In this document: piece after piece, positions 16,504-25,241 of the stretch
How positions within the stretch are numbered: position 1 is the first letter of the stretch
Layout of the letters: each line of letters starts with the position of its first letter
Assembly (NCBI RefSeq): GCF_029983815.1
Contig: NZ_JASBYU010000001.1
Coordinates: 62,001 to 126,000 of the forward strand
DNA: 64,000 bases
Reading direction: 5' to 3'
From: Lagierella sp.
GTDB taxonomy: Bacteria; Bacillota; Clostridia; Tissierellales; Peptoniphilaceae
Made by a program: the position numbers and the translations under genes
The notes under the pieces: generated by a model
Databases searched by the model: none
Seen by the model: the letters and a program-made list of their open reading frames with translations, nothing else
Told to the model about the DNA's origin: nothing

Positions 16504-16861
16504 TTTTTGAACAATTCCCCTTCAACAGATCTGGAATGTAAGCTGGAGAATTTATAAGAATCTTTTCAAGTTTTTCGATATAATTGAAATACAGATATTC
16601 AAATCCTAAGTCTAAGACTTTAGAAGCCGTTGCCTTTAAGAAAAAATCCATATCATAAAATCCGTAATCACCTTCAACTATTAGGTCTGCAAGGTATGGT
16701 TTATTATCCTTAATGATAATTCTAGAATAACCTATTATGTCACTTTCTTCAAAAATTGTAAAAAATATTTCTGGAACTGTATAGTCATGACTAAATTCTA
16801 AATTAAATTTTTCTTTGATATACTCCAAATCCTTAGGACTAGAATCCTTTACTACTAGCAT
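16496..16861 (-). CDS. Small uncharacterised protein, possibly a degenerate GNAT domain
   Basis: A 121-aa protein I do not firmly recognise. Its strand pattern (IFFTIFEESDIIGYSRIII, KPYLADLIVEG) followed by a helix and GFEYLYFN resembles a GNAT acetyltransferase fold, but the acetyl-CoA pyrophosphate-binding R/Q-x-x-G-x-G/A loop is not visible. No signal peptide or membrane segment is seen. It is translated in the tight rluB-mnmM operon, touching rluB by one base and overlapping mnmM by 8 bp, which argues for a real gene. Confidence 0.75.
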   Translation of the reverse strand: MLVVKDSSPKDLEYIKEKFNLEFSHDYTVPEIFFTIFEESDIIGYSRIIIKDNKPYLADLIVEGDYGFYDMDFFLKATASKVLDLGFEYLYFNYIEKLEKILINSPAYIPDLLKGNCSKNV

Positions 16862-17550
16862 TATAAACTCCTTAAATATTCCAATTCTCTATGGGATAAA
16901 ATTCGATATTTCCCTTCAGGCAACCTACTGTCAGAAATCTTTCCTATTGCAACCCTCTTCAAGTCTAACACTTCACATCCTATGTGCTGAAACATTCTTC
17001 TGACTTGTCGATTCCTGCCTTCAGATATAGAAATTTGATATTTAAAATCCCCAATATTTTTAATTTTTGCCTTCTTGGTTTTAAAACCATCCATAAAAAT
17101 TCCATCGATTAATTCTTTAAGACCTTTTGAACTGGGCTTTTTATCTAAAATGACATGGTAGGTCTTGTAAATATCTTTTTTAGGATGGGTCAATTTGTAT
17201 GTTAAATCTCCATCATTAGTAATTATTATCAAACCCCTACTATCTTTATCCAATCTACCAACTGGATAAAGTCTTTCTTTAGAATCGATTAAGTCAATTA
17301 CTGTTTTCTTGGCAAAGGGATCACTTACAGTTGAAACAAAACCCAAAGGTTTATTGAGTAGGTAGTATTTGAATTTTTCAATAGGCTCAACTATTTTACC
17401 ATCTACTTCAACTATATCAGACTTTTTAATATTTAACCCTACCTGTACTACCCTTTTACCATTTACCTTAACCCTTCCATCTTCTATGAGATTATCTGCT
17501 TTTCTCCTTGAACAAATTCCGCTATGGGCTAAGAATTTATTGATTCTCAT
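16861..17550 (-). CDS. rluB: 23S rRNA pseudouridine synthase RluB/RsuA family
   Basis: A 229-aa pseudouridine synthase with an N-terminal S4 RNA-binding domain (MRINKFLAHSGICSRRKADNLIEDGRVKVNG) and the catalytic motif VGRLDKDSRGLIIITNDGDL containing the active aspartate at about residue 101, plus GRNRQVRRMF. The position directly after scpB matches B. subtilis rluB, which modifies 23S rRNA near position 2605, except that the ypuI-dacB-spmA-spmB genes found between them there are missing. It overlaps scpB by 14 bp. Confidence 0.93.
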   Translation of the reverse strand: MRINKFLAHSGICSRRKADNLIEDGRVKVNGKRVVQVGLNIKKSDIVEVDGKIVEPIEKFKYYLLNKPLGFVSTVSDPFAKKTVIDLIDSKERLYPVGRLDKDSRGLIIITNDGDLTYKLTHPKKDIYKTYHVILDKKPSSKGLKELIDGIFMDGFKTKKAKIKNIGDFKYQISISEGRNRQVRRMFQHIGCEVLDLKRVAIGKISDSRLPEGKYRILSHRELEYLRSL

Positions 17551-18085
17551 CTTTATCCACCTCTAGAAACAATTGTTGAATCTCTTCAATCTGTGGAAGC
17601 TCCTTTAGATTTTTTAAATCGAATACCCTTAAAAATTCATCCGTAGTGCCATATAATATTGGTCTACCTATTTGCTCCAACCTTCCAACTTCTTTAATCA
17701 AATCCCTACTGACTAGAGTGTCGATAGGACCAGATGATTTTACACCTCGTATTTCCTCTATCTCTATTCTGGTTATTGGTTGCTTATATGCGATTATGGA
17801 TAAAACTTCCATAGATGAGTTGGTTATTCTTCTAGATTCATTCCTATTAACTAATTTTTGAACAAAGTCATAATTACACTGCTTAGTAACATATTGATAA
17901 CCATCTCCAAATTGTTTAAGCTCAATTCCTCTATTGTCAAATTTGCAGTCAGCAATCATATCATTTAAAATCTTTTTAGTTTCTCCCGGAGATATATCCA
18001 ATGTTTTTGCAATGTCCTTATATGATAATGGTTCTCCCCAAATATATAACAAAGATTCTATAATCGATTTATAATTCATCTTCAC
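17537..18085 (-). CDS. scpB: Segregation and condensation protein B
   Basis: ScpB is the winged-helix kite subunit of the Smc-ScpA-ScpB condensin that organises the chromosome for segregation. The 182-aa sequence shows the family pattern IIESLLYIWGEPLSYKDIAKTL, SMEVLSIIAYKQPITRIEIEEIRGV and LIKEVGRLEQIGRPILYGTTDEFL. Overlaps on both sides (17 bp with scpA, 14 bp with rluB) show tight coupling. The Smc partner is at 26776-30291. Confidence 0.95.
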   Translation of the reverse strand: MKMNYKSIIESLLYIWGEPLSYKDIAKTLDISPGETKKILNDMIADCKFDNRGIELKQFGDGYQYVTKQCNYDFVQKLVNRNESRRITNSSMEVLSIIAYKQPITRIEIEEIRGVKSSGPIDTLVSRDLIKEVGRLEQIGRPILYGTTDEFLRVFDLKNLKELPQIEEIQQLFLEVDKDENQ

Positions 18086-18803
18086 ACCTTAATTCTATAA
18101 ATATTTCACCAAAATTTTCTCTTTGAAATAGTCTTACAGCGTTAATCTTCAATAATTCTAAGATAGATAAAAACAAAGTTACTAACTCGCCAACTCCCGT
18201 AGACTTTTTAATGAAACTTGTAAAACTGGTTTTTTTTCCTCTTTTTAGTTTACTTTTTACAATTTCCATATATTCATCTACTGAAAACTCTTCTTTTTGA
18301 AGGACTTCGAATTTTTCTAAATTCTTTTTACCCTTCTCTATCCTATTTAAGACTTTAAACAATTCTCCCAATAGAATATCAGAATCTCCAATTACTTTAT
18401 TGACGGGTTTATCCTCAAAAAAACCGGACAAATCTTCCTGTAATTTAGGGTATGACATGTCCGCCTTATCTTTGAACTTTTTAAGTTTTATTGATAATTC
18501 CTTAAATTTCTTATACTCCCGTAATCTTGTGAGTATCATCTCTTCAGTTACAACTTCCTCTTCATCTAAAAATTCATTTTTAGGTAAGAGTTTTTTTGAC
18601 TTTATCTCCAATAAAGTACTTGCCAAAAAAATAAAATCCGCTATGTTTTCAGGATTGACTTCCTTTAATTCTTCGACCTCTTGAAGAAACTCCTCTGTAA
18701 TATCACTTAACTTAACGGTGTAGATATCTATTTTATTCTTTTCTATTAAATTTAACAAAAGGTCAAAGGGACCACTAAAATAATCGGTTTCTATCTTTAA
18801 CAT
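18069..18803 (-). CDS. scpA: Segregation and condensation protein A
   Basis: ScpA is the kleisin that bridges the Smc heads. The 244-aa protein opens with the conserved FSGPFDLLLNLIEKNKIDIYTV and then IADFIFLASTLLEIKSKKLLP, ending with a winged helix for the Smc head (VTLFLSILELLKINAVRLFQ). It starts 2 bp from the end of the M50 protease gene with AGGAAG before the ATG and overlaps scpB. Confidence 0.95.
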   Translation of the reverse strand: MLKIETDYFSGPFDLLLNLIEKNKIDIYTVKLSDITEEFLQEVEELKEVNPENIADFIFLASTLLEIKSKKLLPKNEFLDEEEVVTEEMILTRLREYKKFKELSIKLKKFKDKADMSYPKLQEDLSGFFEDKPVNKVIGDSDILLGELFKVLNRIEKGKKNLEKFEVLQKEEFSVDEYMEIVKSKLKRGKKTSFTSFIKKSTGVGELVTLFLSILELLKINAVRLFQRENFGEIFIELRCEDEL

Positions 18804-18804
18804 C

Positions 18805-19425
18805 TTATCTTCCTAATATTGCATACATAAAACTGAGGACTCCATTTGCAATGAAAACTACAACTCGTGAGATAACACCTGTAATTATAAGTGCAATCAA
18901 GATCATATTGGTATATCTTTCAAAACTATAAAGCCTTTCTGAAATATCCACTGGCAAAAAGGACATAACTAACTTAGATCCATCTAAAGGAGGTAATGGA
19001 ATAAGGTTGAATACCCCCAAGAACACATTATATTGTACCATGGACTTTATGAATAAATATAAATAGGGATTTAAATTAGCATTTTTTAATGGAATTTCCA
19101 ATAAAAACAAAAAAATAAAAGCCAACACAAAATTTGTTAAAATCCCCGCAATTGATACTAAAAAATCTCCTAGCTTTCTATTTTTAAAATTATAAGGATT
19201 AATAGGAACCGGTTTAGCCCATCCAAAATGGAATATCAATAAGGACAAAGTTCCTAATAAGGATAGATGCTTTAAAGGATTTAAAGATAGTCTTCCTCTA
19301 TCCTTAGCTGTACTATCACCCATATATAAGGCTGCAACACCATGGGCATTTTCATGTAAAACAAGAGATATAATCAGTGCAGAAAAAATTATTATATAGC
19401 TAAGAATGTAATCAACACTAAGCAT
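18805..19425 (-). CDS. Site-2 protease family membrane metalloprotease (M50)
   Basis: A 206-aa polytopic membrane protein of the small rhomboid-like M50 (YwhC) group. The zinc motif HENAH lies in an N-terminal membrane segment (about residues 25-29), and the third ligand is in NLIPLPPLDGSKL (Asp near 148). About five hydrophobic segments are visible. No substrate is known for this subgroup. Its place between a nudix gene and scpA is conserved in B. subtilis-like gene order. It overlaps the nudix gene by 8 bp. Confidence 0.9.
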   Translation of the reverse strand: MLSVDYILSYIIIFSALIISLVLHENAHGVAALYMGDSTAKDRGRLSLNPLKHLSLLGTLSLLIFHFGWAKPVPINPYNFKNRKLGDFLVSIAGILTNFVLAFIFLFLLEIPLKNANLNPYLYLFIKSMVQYNVFLGVFNLIPLPPLDGSKLVMSFLPVDISERLYSFERYTNMILIALIITGVISRVVVFIANGVLSFMYAILGR

Positions 19426-19957
19426 TACTACAATTCCTCATATTTAGATATAGAAGTCCAATAATAGTCTTAGAATCCTCTATTTTACCTTCTTCAATCA
19501 TTTTCAAAGCTTCTTCAAGAGTATATTCTTCAATATTTAAAAACTCATCTTCATCATTTTCTCTTTTTGATGGAAAAAGTTCTGTCGCCAAAAAATAGGA
19601 CATCTTTTCATCTGTAAAACCAGGGGAAGAATAGCTATCAAATAGATATTCGAAGTTTTTAGCATCGTATTCAATCTCTTCTTGTAATTCCCTACTAGCT
19701 GCTTCCTTTGGAAGTTCATTAGACTCGATTAGTCCAGCGGGAAGCTCTAATAAGTCCTTATTAACAGCTTTTCTAAACTGTCTTACAAATACAATCTTAT
19801 CTTCCTTAAAGGGAATTATAGCCACAGCATTGGCATGCTCCACAATCTCCCTTTTTGAATATTTTCTATTTTCAAGTTCTACAGTATCAACTCTTAAATT
19901 GAGTATCCTTCCCTCGTATATCATCTCAGATTTTATAGTCTTTTCTTCACTCATCAT
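19418..19957 (-). CDS. nudF: Nudix hydrolase, ADP-ribose pyrophosphatase type
   Basis: About 178 aa. The Nudix box is GLIESNELPKEAASRELQEE with the following Ile (about residues 76-98), matching GX5EX7REUXEEXGU except that the last Gly is Glu. The N-terminus (MIYEGRILNLRVDTVEL) and the proline-containing loop SYSSPGFTDE are typical of ADP-ribose pyrophosphatases, which hydrolyse ADP-ribose to AMP and ribose-5-phosphate. Two adjacent ATGs occur; the second (19954) has the better spacing from AGGAG. It overlaps recN by 11 bp. In spore formers spoIVB-spo0A would intervene here. Confidence 0.9.
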   Translation of the reverse strand: MMSEEKTIKSEMIYEGRILNLRVDTVELENRKYSKREIVEHANAVAIIPFKEDKIVFVRQFRKAVNKDLLELPAGLIESNELPKEAASRELQEEIEYDAKNFEYLFDSYSSPGFTDEKMSYFLATELFPSKRENDEDEFLNIEEYTLEEALKMIEEGKIEDSKTIIGLLYLNMRNCSNA

Positions 19958-21656
19958 AATTCTCCTCTAGATTAAAAAGTTTTTTTCCTTGAATTAACAT
20001 ATCCTTTGCTTGCTGTATAGTGTTTTCAGTAATATCTACTCCGCCTATTAACCTGGATATTTCCGATATCCTTTCATCTTCATCTATGGAACGAATGTTA
20101 GAAATAGTTCCTTGAAGATCTTCATTTTTTTCAATTAATATATGAAAATTTGCCAAGGATGCTATTTGAGCCAGATGAGATATGGTAATTATCTGTCTGA
20201 CTTTTGATATTTTTTGTAATTTCTCCCCAACTAAAATAGCCGTTCTCCCACTAATACCAGTATCAACTTCATCAAAAATTAATGTTTCAACATTGTCAAT
20301 AGAAGCTAGTGAGGTTTTTAAAGCTAACATTATCCTTGAAAGTTCTCCTCCAGAAGCAATTTTTGATAGAGGCATCAATTTTTGTCCAACATTAGTAGAT
20401 ATATAAAAATCTATATTATCCTTTCCCTTTGAAGAAATTTGTTCATTTTCTTCAAACACTATTTCAAACTTTGCATTTGGCATATTCAAATTTCTTATAT
20501 TCTGAAGAATATCTTTCTCCAAGGCTTTTCCTTGAATTTTTCTCAATTTTGTCAATTGATCACTAAGTAATCTACAACTAGAATATACTTTTTGTATCTC
20601 TTTGTCCAAAGAACTTATATTTTCTTCAATACTATTCAAAGTATCTAAACGCTTTAAAGCCTTATCTCTAAATTCTATTAAATCAGTTATAGTTGGACCA
20701 TATTTTCTCTTTAATTCAGTTATAGTTCTTAGTTTTTCATTAAGTTCTTCCAATTTTACTTCATCAAAATACAGTCTATCACTATAGTTTTGAATTTCAT
20801 TATAAAGATCCTCCAATTCAAAATAAGAGGATTCTATTCTATCAAATATAGGCTTCAATTCCAAATCTAGCTCTGAAAGCTCCTTAAAAGAACTCATTAT
20901 TTCACTCATGGCATTTAGAATTTCAAAGTGTCCAAATTCTTCAGTTCTAAAAAGTTGACTGGCCCTATTTATGGATGTTTTTATATTATCCATATTAGTC
21001 AAGAGTCTCAATTCATTTTCTAATTCTTCCTCATCTATATTTTCCAAATCCAATGAAGACAGTTCCTGGATTTGAAATCCTAATATATCTTTTTCTCTGT
21101 CAACCTCTTCAGAACTTAAATCCAAGGATTCCTTTTTTTCTTTTAAATCCTTTAGCTTCGACAATTCACTTTCTAGTTGGGCTAAAATCGGTTTAGTTTC
21201 CTGTAAATTAAAGGAATCTAAAATATCAATATAATTAGAACGTTTTAATAGGGTTTGATTTTCATTTTGACTATGAATATCTATTAAATCCTCCATTAAG
21301 ACCTTTAAAAAATTTAATGTTACATTTCTACCATTTATCCTATTAAAACTATTATTTGATTTGGAAACTTCCCTAGTGACAATAAGGACACCATCTTCAA
21401 GCTCATATCCCATATCCTTAAATTTGTCTAATTTCTCTTTAGATTCTATAATAAATTTTCCCTCAACAATGGATTTTTTAGAAGAATTACCTATGTAATT
21501 TTTCTGAAATCTATCTCCCAATAACAATTTTAATGCATTCACTAGGATGGTTTTTCCCGACCCCGTCTCTCCAGTTATAACATTAAAGGATGGGGAAAAC
21601 TCAATACTGACTTTGTCTATAATTACAAAATTTTCAATATAAAGCTCTTGTAACAT
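19947..21656 (-). CDS. recN: DNA repair protein RecN
   Basis: An SMC-like ATPase acting early in double-strand break repair. The 569-aa protein shows Walker A GETGSGKTILVNALKLLLG (about residues 29-47), a long central coiled coil (about 150-370) without a hinge, and the C-terminal ABC signature IASGGELSRIMLALK, Walker B TLIFDEVDTGISG and ITISHLAQIAS. It follows argR as in B. subtilis and most clostridia. Confidence 0.97.
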   Translation of the reverse strand: MLQELYIENFVIIDKVSIEFSPSFNVITGETGSGKTILVNALKLLLGDRFQKNYIGNSSKKSIVEGKFIIESKEKLDKFKDMGYELEDGVLIVTREVSKSNNSFNRINGRNVTLNFLKVLMEDLIDIHSQNENQTLLKRSNYIDILDSFNLQETKPILAQLESELSKLKDLKEKKESLDLSSEEVDREKDILGFQIQELSSLDLENIDEEELENELRLLTNMDNIKTSINRASQLFRTEEFGHFEILNAMSEIMSSFKELSELDLELKPIFDRIESSYFELEDLYNEIQNYSDRLYFDEVKLEELNEKLRTITELKRKYGPTITDLIEFRDKALKRLDTLNSIEENISSLDKEIQKVYSSCRLLSDQLTKLRKIQGKALEKDILQNIRNLNMPNAKFEIVFEENEQISSKGKDNIDFYISTNVGQKLMPLSKIASGGELSRIMLALKTSLASIDNVETLIFDEVDTGISGRTAILVGEKLQKISKVRQIITISHLAQIASLANFHILIEKNEDLQGTISNIRSIDEDERISEISRLIGGVDITENTIQQAKDMLIQGKKLFNLEENYDE

Positions 21657-21674
21657 TCTTCACCTTACCAAATT

Positions 21675-22127
21675 TTATTTCATAATGGATTTAATTTCAT
21701 CAACTATCTTATCCAACTTACTCTTATCATCCACAGCTATAAATATAACATCATCTCCCGATAAAATTCCACATACATTTTTAATTTTTGCATTTGTTAT
21801 AGGTACTGCACATAGCGTTGCAGTATGTGAAATGGTTTTTACAATGACCATGTCGCCATTGTGGTCGATGTTTAAAACGGCTGATTTAAAAATTTTATTT
21901 AATCTTTCATTTAAAGAATCATGGACTGTATCAATTACAGCATATTGATATTCTCCATCCCTTGACTGGACTTTCGAAATTCTAAGCTCTTTAATATCTC
22001 TAGATATGGTTGCTTGAGTTGCTCGAACTCCATTTTCTTCCAATAATTCGGATAATTCTTCCTGTGTCTTTATTTCATTTTTTTGAACTAGGTCTAAAAT
22101 AAGTCTTTGTCTTGCATACTTTTTCAT
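21675..22127 (-). CDS. argR: Arginine repressor ArgR/AhrC
   Basis: A 150-aa hexameric arginine-dependent DNA-binding regulator. The N-terminal winged helix contains RQRLILDLVQKNEIKTQEEL and GVRATQATISRDIKELRISKV; the C-terminal oligomerisation and arginine-binding domain contains TLCAVPI, GILSGDDVIFIAV. The gene has a good AAGGAG site. Its targets are not in the window. An AAGGT/ACCTT hairpin followed by AGCTTTTTATT lies 25-50 bp upstream and might modulate its own expression. Confidence 0.95.
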   Translation of the reverse strand: MKKYARQRLILDLVQKNEIKTQEELSELLEENGVRATQATISRDIKELRISKVQSRDGEYQYAVIDTVHDSLNERLNKIFKSAVLNIDHNGDMVIVKTISHTATLCAVPITNAKIKNVCGILSGDDVIFIAVDDKSKLDKIVDEIKSIMK

Positions 22128-22152
22128 ATAATTTCTCCTTATAACACTAACA

Positions 22153-22178
22153 ATAAAAAGCTAAGGTCCTTCAACCTT
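22153..22178 (-). promoter_or_regulatory. Hairpin with T-run in the argR 5' region
   Basis: On the minus strand AAGGT (22178-22174) pairs with ACCTT (22167-22163), followed by AGCTTTTTATT. The stem is only 5 bp, so it is at best a weak terminator or attenuator just before the argR ribosome binding site. Confidence 0.3.
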
Positions 22179-22273
22179 TTATGTAATCTTAAAATATTTT
22201 AATAACCCCACATAGTGCTAATAGGAAAAACGAAACCTTGTCAAAATAAGACAAACTTTATATTCTTCTAGAT

Positions 22274-22299
22274 CAAGCACCCAAGTACTTGAGTGCTTG
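22274..22299. repeat. Intergenic 26-bp palindrome, CACTCAA/TTGAGTG family
   Basis: CAAGCACCCAAGT (22274-22286) is followed directly by its near-perfect complement ACTTGAGTGCTTG (22287-22299), with one mismatch. It lies 8 bp after the ispA stop codon. No T-run follows on either strand, so it is not a standard intrinsic terminator. Confidence 0.7.
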
Positions 22300-22307
22300 T
22301 CTAAAAA

Positions 22308-23150
22308 CTAAACCTCTCTGTTTACCAACTCATTGGTTAATAGTACTAAAAATTCAGTATCCTTTTTCAAATTACTCAAATTTTCCAATGCTTTATTAGA
22401 ATGTTCTCTAATTAAATCTTTTATTTTTTCCCTATTATTGACTATGGTAGCATAAGTTAATTTATTAGAACTTAAATCTTCCTCAAAATCCAATAAGTCA
22501 TCCTTCAATTGAAAAGCTAAACCTAAATGGTATCCAAATTTTTTTGCAAATTCTATTTCTTTTTCATCTGCCCCGGAACATATCGCTCCACATTTACAAG
22601 ATGATTTTATAAGCCCACAGGTTTTCTTATCGTACATATCGATAAAATCGTCCTTAGTATTCAATTGGTTTTTAATATCCAAAACCTGTCCTAAGATCAT
22701 TCCATTATATCCAGACTGGGAATATAGGTACTTTGCACTTGAAATGAAATCAGTTTTTTTATCCGCCTTCTCAATGGCCATTAGCACAAGTTCTATACTC
22801 TTATTTAAAAGGCCATCTCCTATGAGAATTCCCATATCCTCGCCATACTTAATATGGGTTGTAACCTTTCCCCTCCTAAATTCATCATCATCCATTGCTG
22901 GTAGATCATCATGAACAAGAGAATAGTTGTGGATTAATTCTATTCCACAAGCAAAATCAAAAGCCATTTCATCTAATTCTTTAAAAAGCTTATAAAATTC
23001 TAAAAATAAAATGGGTCTAAGCCTTTTTCCTCTATTCATTAGAGCATATCTTGATCCTTCTTGTAGAATATTGTCTTTTGAAAAAATTACAGATAACTTA
23101 TCATTTATCAAACTTCTTCTTGATTCAAATTCTTCTCTAAAATTATTCAT
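22308..23150 (-). CDS. ispA: Polyprenyl (farnesyl/geranylgeranyl) diphosphate synthase
   Basis: A 280-aa trans-isoprenyl diphosphate synthase. The first Asp-rich motif is in HDDLPAMDDDEFRRGK (about residues 80-95) and the second is LKDDLLDFEED (about 217-227). GKRLRPILFLEF supplies the IPP-binding lysine/arginine. The short length and position after xseB match ispA in B. subtilis order, but dxs and the TlyA gene that follow it there are missing. The frame starts at a GTG (23156); the ATG at 23150 is taken because AGGTG lies immediately upstream. IspH at 11239-13278 supplies C5 precursors. Confidence 0.92.
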   Translation of the reverse strand: MNNFREEFESRRSLINDKLSVIFSKDNILQEGSRYALMNRGKRLRPILFLEFYKLFKELDEMAFDFACGIELIHNYSLVHDDLPAMDDDEFRRGKVTTHIKYGEDMGILIGDGLLNKSIELVLMAIEKADKKTDFISSAKYLYSQSGYNGMILGQVLDIKNQLNTKDDFIDMYDKKTCGLIKSSCKCGAICSGADEKEIEFAKKFGYHLGLAFQLKDDLLDFEEDLSSNKLTYATIVNNREKIKDLIREHSNKALENLSNLKKDTEFLVLLTNELVNREV

Positions 23151-23376
23151 CGGCACCTAAAGTATCTGGATTAAAATCAGAGATACCCTCTTCTGTCATC
23201 ATTCTAATCTTGCCTTCTTCCCGATCAAGTATTTCCATTAGCTTCTTATGGAGTCCTAAAGCTTCTTCATATAAAACCACATTTTCTTCTAATGTTATAT
23301 TATCTTCCTCTAATTTCTCCAAAATTTCTTCCAATCTTTTTAAACTCTCTTCGTAGTTCGAAAATCTATTTTCCAT
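23143..23376 (-). CDS. xseB: Exodeoxyribonuclease VII small subunit
   Basis: XseB is the small helical subunit that assembles with XseA to degrade single-stranded DNA. The 77-aa product shows the family pattern NYEESLKRLEEILEKLEEDNITLEE and YEEALGLHKKL. AAGGAG sits 8 nt before the ATG at 23376; an in-frame TTG at 23382 lies too close to it. The gene overlaps xseA by 11 bp and ispA by 8 bp. Confidence 0.93.
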   Translation of the reverse strand: MENRFSNYEESLKRLEEILEKLEEDNITLEENVVLYEEALGLHKKLMEILDREEGKIRMMTEEGISDFNPDTLGADE

Positions 23377-24703
23377 TTTCAATACTCCTTATTTCACTGG
23401 TAGCAGTTCCATCTTCAAAATGCAACTTTACAAGATCGCCTAAGGATAATCCTTTCAGGGATCTAATATATTTATCCTGAGATGAAACTCGAATATAACC
23501 TAACTTTTTTATTCTATCATCATCATGACATTGAATTTTTATATAAAAATTCTTAAGTTTAAGCCTTTCCCTTTCTATATTTCCTAATATTTTAATACTT
23601 ATTATTCTATTTAAATTATTTAACTCATCTCTGATAATCTTAATTCTGTCAGAAGGGTTATGCTTTAACAATTTTATTTCAAATTTCTCTATCCTGTCCT
23701 TTTTCCTGGACAAATTTATTAGTGTTTGATGAATAATTCTGTCTTTTAGTCTATTTGTTTCTATTTTCATCTTTCCTATTTTTTCCATAGGACTGTGGAA
23801 TTTTATCACATTTCCATAATAGTCCAACTTTTTTCTCTCTTCCAGGAAAAAATTATGATAATTTCGTTCGATTGAGACCATCCTATTATTTATATGGTCA
23901 ATTAAATCCAATAGACTAGGAGTAACCAACTCTCCAGCAGCAGTTGGAGTAGGAGCCCTTAAATCGCTTACAAAATCCGATAACATATTGTCCACTTCAT
24001 GTCCTACAGCTGATACAATCGCCTTTTTAGACTCAAAAATTCTCATAAGCAGTTCTTCATCATTAAATCCGTTTAAGTCTTCAAAGGATCCACCTCCTCG
24101 ACCAATGATAATTAAATCTATGTAGTCTGTAGAATCCAATAAATTTAGACCATTAATTAGACTTTTTGGCGCATTTACACCTTGCACTATAGCTGGATAA
24201 ACATAGATATTAGCTATGGGAAATCTCCTGTGAATAGTGGTTATAATATCCCTGACAGCAGCACCTGTCGGAGATGTGACAACCCCAATGTTTTCAGGCA
24301 TTGATGGAATCTTTTTTTTATGAATTTGGTCAAAATAACCACCAACCCTCAGTTTTTCCTTCAACTTCTCATATTGCTTAAAGATATCTCCTAAACCAGT
24401 ATTGACTACTTCCTTTGCCAAAAGCTGATAATAGCCACCTTTATCAAAGGTTATTACACTACCTCTAATGGATACTTTATCTCCATCAGACAAAGTTAAA
24501 TTCTTTGATAGTTCCATGTTTCTAAACACTACACATTTAATTGTGGCGGTTTCATCTTTTAAGCTAAAGTATATATTTCCACCGGATTTCTTAAAATTAG
24601 AGATTTCTCCTAAAACTATAACCTCGTTAAGTAATGGATCTCTAATTAGTAACGCTCCAATATATTTAGTTATCTCAGTAACAGTAAAGGCTTTAGCCTT
24701 CAT
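23366..24703 (-). CDS. xseA: Exodeoxyribonuclease VII large subunit
   Basis: The catalytic and DNA-binding subunit of ExoVII. The N-terminal OB fold (residues 1-95; VLGEISNFKKSGGNIYFSLKD) is followed by the catalytic domain with VVTSPTGAAVRDIITTIHRRFP, IIGRGGGSFEDLNGFNDEEL and SAVGHEVDNMLSDFVSDLRAPTPTAAGEL split over about residues 130-260, then a helical tail. The ATG at 24703 is preferred (AAAGGTG upstream); it gives 445 aa. nusB ends 11 bp inside the gene. The folD gene found between nusB and xseA in B. subtilis is absent. Confidence 0.96.
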   Translation of the reverse strand: MKAKAFTVTEITKYIGALLIRDPLLNEVIVLGEISNFKKSGGNIYFSLKDETATIKCVVFRNMELSKNLTLSDGDKVSIRGSVITFDKGGYYQLLAKEVVNTGLGDIFKQYEKLKEKLRVGGYFDQIHKKKIPSMPENIGVVTSPTGAAVRDIITTIHRRFPIANIYVYPAIVQGVNAPKSLINGLNLLDSTDYIDLIIIGRGGGSFEDLNGFNDEELLMRIFESKKAIVSAVGHEVDNMLSDFVSDLRAPTPTAAGELVTPSLLDLIDHINNRMVSIERNYHNFFLEERKKLDYYGNVIKFHSPMEKIGKMKIETNRLKDRIIHQTLINLSRKKDRIEKFEIKLLKHNPSDRIKIIRDELNNLNRIISIKILGNIERERLKLKNFYIKIQCHDDDRIKKLGYIRVSSQDKYIRSLKGLSLGDLVKLHFEDGTATSEIRSIENGK

Positions 24704-25103
24704 TTTCATCACCTTTTGCTATGGATCCCAATACGCCATTAATAAATTTAAAAGAATCTTCAGATGAATATTTTTTTGCAATTTCAACAGCTTCATTAAT
24801 AGAAACTCTACTAGGTATATTATCATCGAATAGCAGTTCATTGGTTGCCACTCTTAAAATAGATATGTCAATATTGTAAAGCCTATTAAAGTCCCATCCA
24901 ATAAGGTTGTCTTCTATCTTCTTATCTATTGTTTCTAAATTTTCAAGGATAGATTTTACCGAAGAGATAATAAAGTCTCTATGTTTTTCATCAATTTCAA
25001 AATGTATCAAAAAAGATTCAATATTTTCCAATTTATATTCATTGTTTAAGGTCATTTGGAATATTAATTTTACTATCCATTCCCTTGCTTCTTTTCTACT
25101 CAA
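24693..25103 (-). CDS. nusB: Transcription antitermination factor NusB
   Basis: NusB works with NusE (S10) on boxA RNA to prevent premature termination of rRNA operons. The 136-aa all-helical protein shows the C-terminal family motifs ISILRVATNELL, RVSINEAVEIAKKYSSEDSFKFINGVLG. The start is a TTG at 25103 preceded by GGAGG with a 4-nt gap; no ATG near it gives a full-length protein. It heads the nusB-xseA-xseB-ispA run. Confidence 0.94.
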   Translation of the reverse strand: MSRKEAREWIVKLIFQMTLNNEYKLENIESFLIHFEIDEKHRDFIISSVKSILENLETIDKKIEDNLIGWDFNRLYNIDISILRVATNELLFDDNIPSRVSINEAVEIAKKYSSEDSFKFINGVLGSIAKGDENEG

Positions 25104-25127
25104 ATTTCCTCCATAATAACCCTAGTA

Positions 25128-25237
25128 CCGTTAAATTGAAATTAGTAACGGCGTAAGGGTAAAATCATTAACAATAATCAAGCACTCAAACAAGTATGAG
25201 TGCTCAATTGACTAGTAACCCTTATATTACAAGGGGT
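25128..25237. repeat. Three consecutive hairpin-forming inverted repeats between asp23 and nusB
   Basis: Within one 138-bp gap there are CCGTTA (25128-25133)/TAACGG (25146-25151), flanked by CCCT/AGGG-type complementarity, then AGCACTCA (25181-25188)/TGAGTGCT (25197-25204), a member of the recurring palindrome family, and AACCCTT (25217-25223)/AAGGGGT (25231-25237), which follows the asp23 stop. None is followed by a convincing T-run. Confidence 0.6.
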
Positions 25238-25241
25238 AAAT

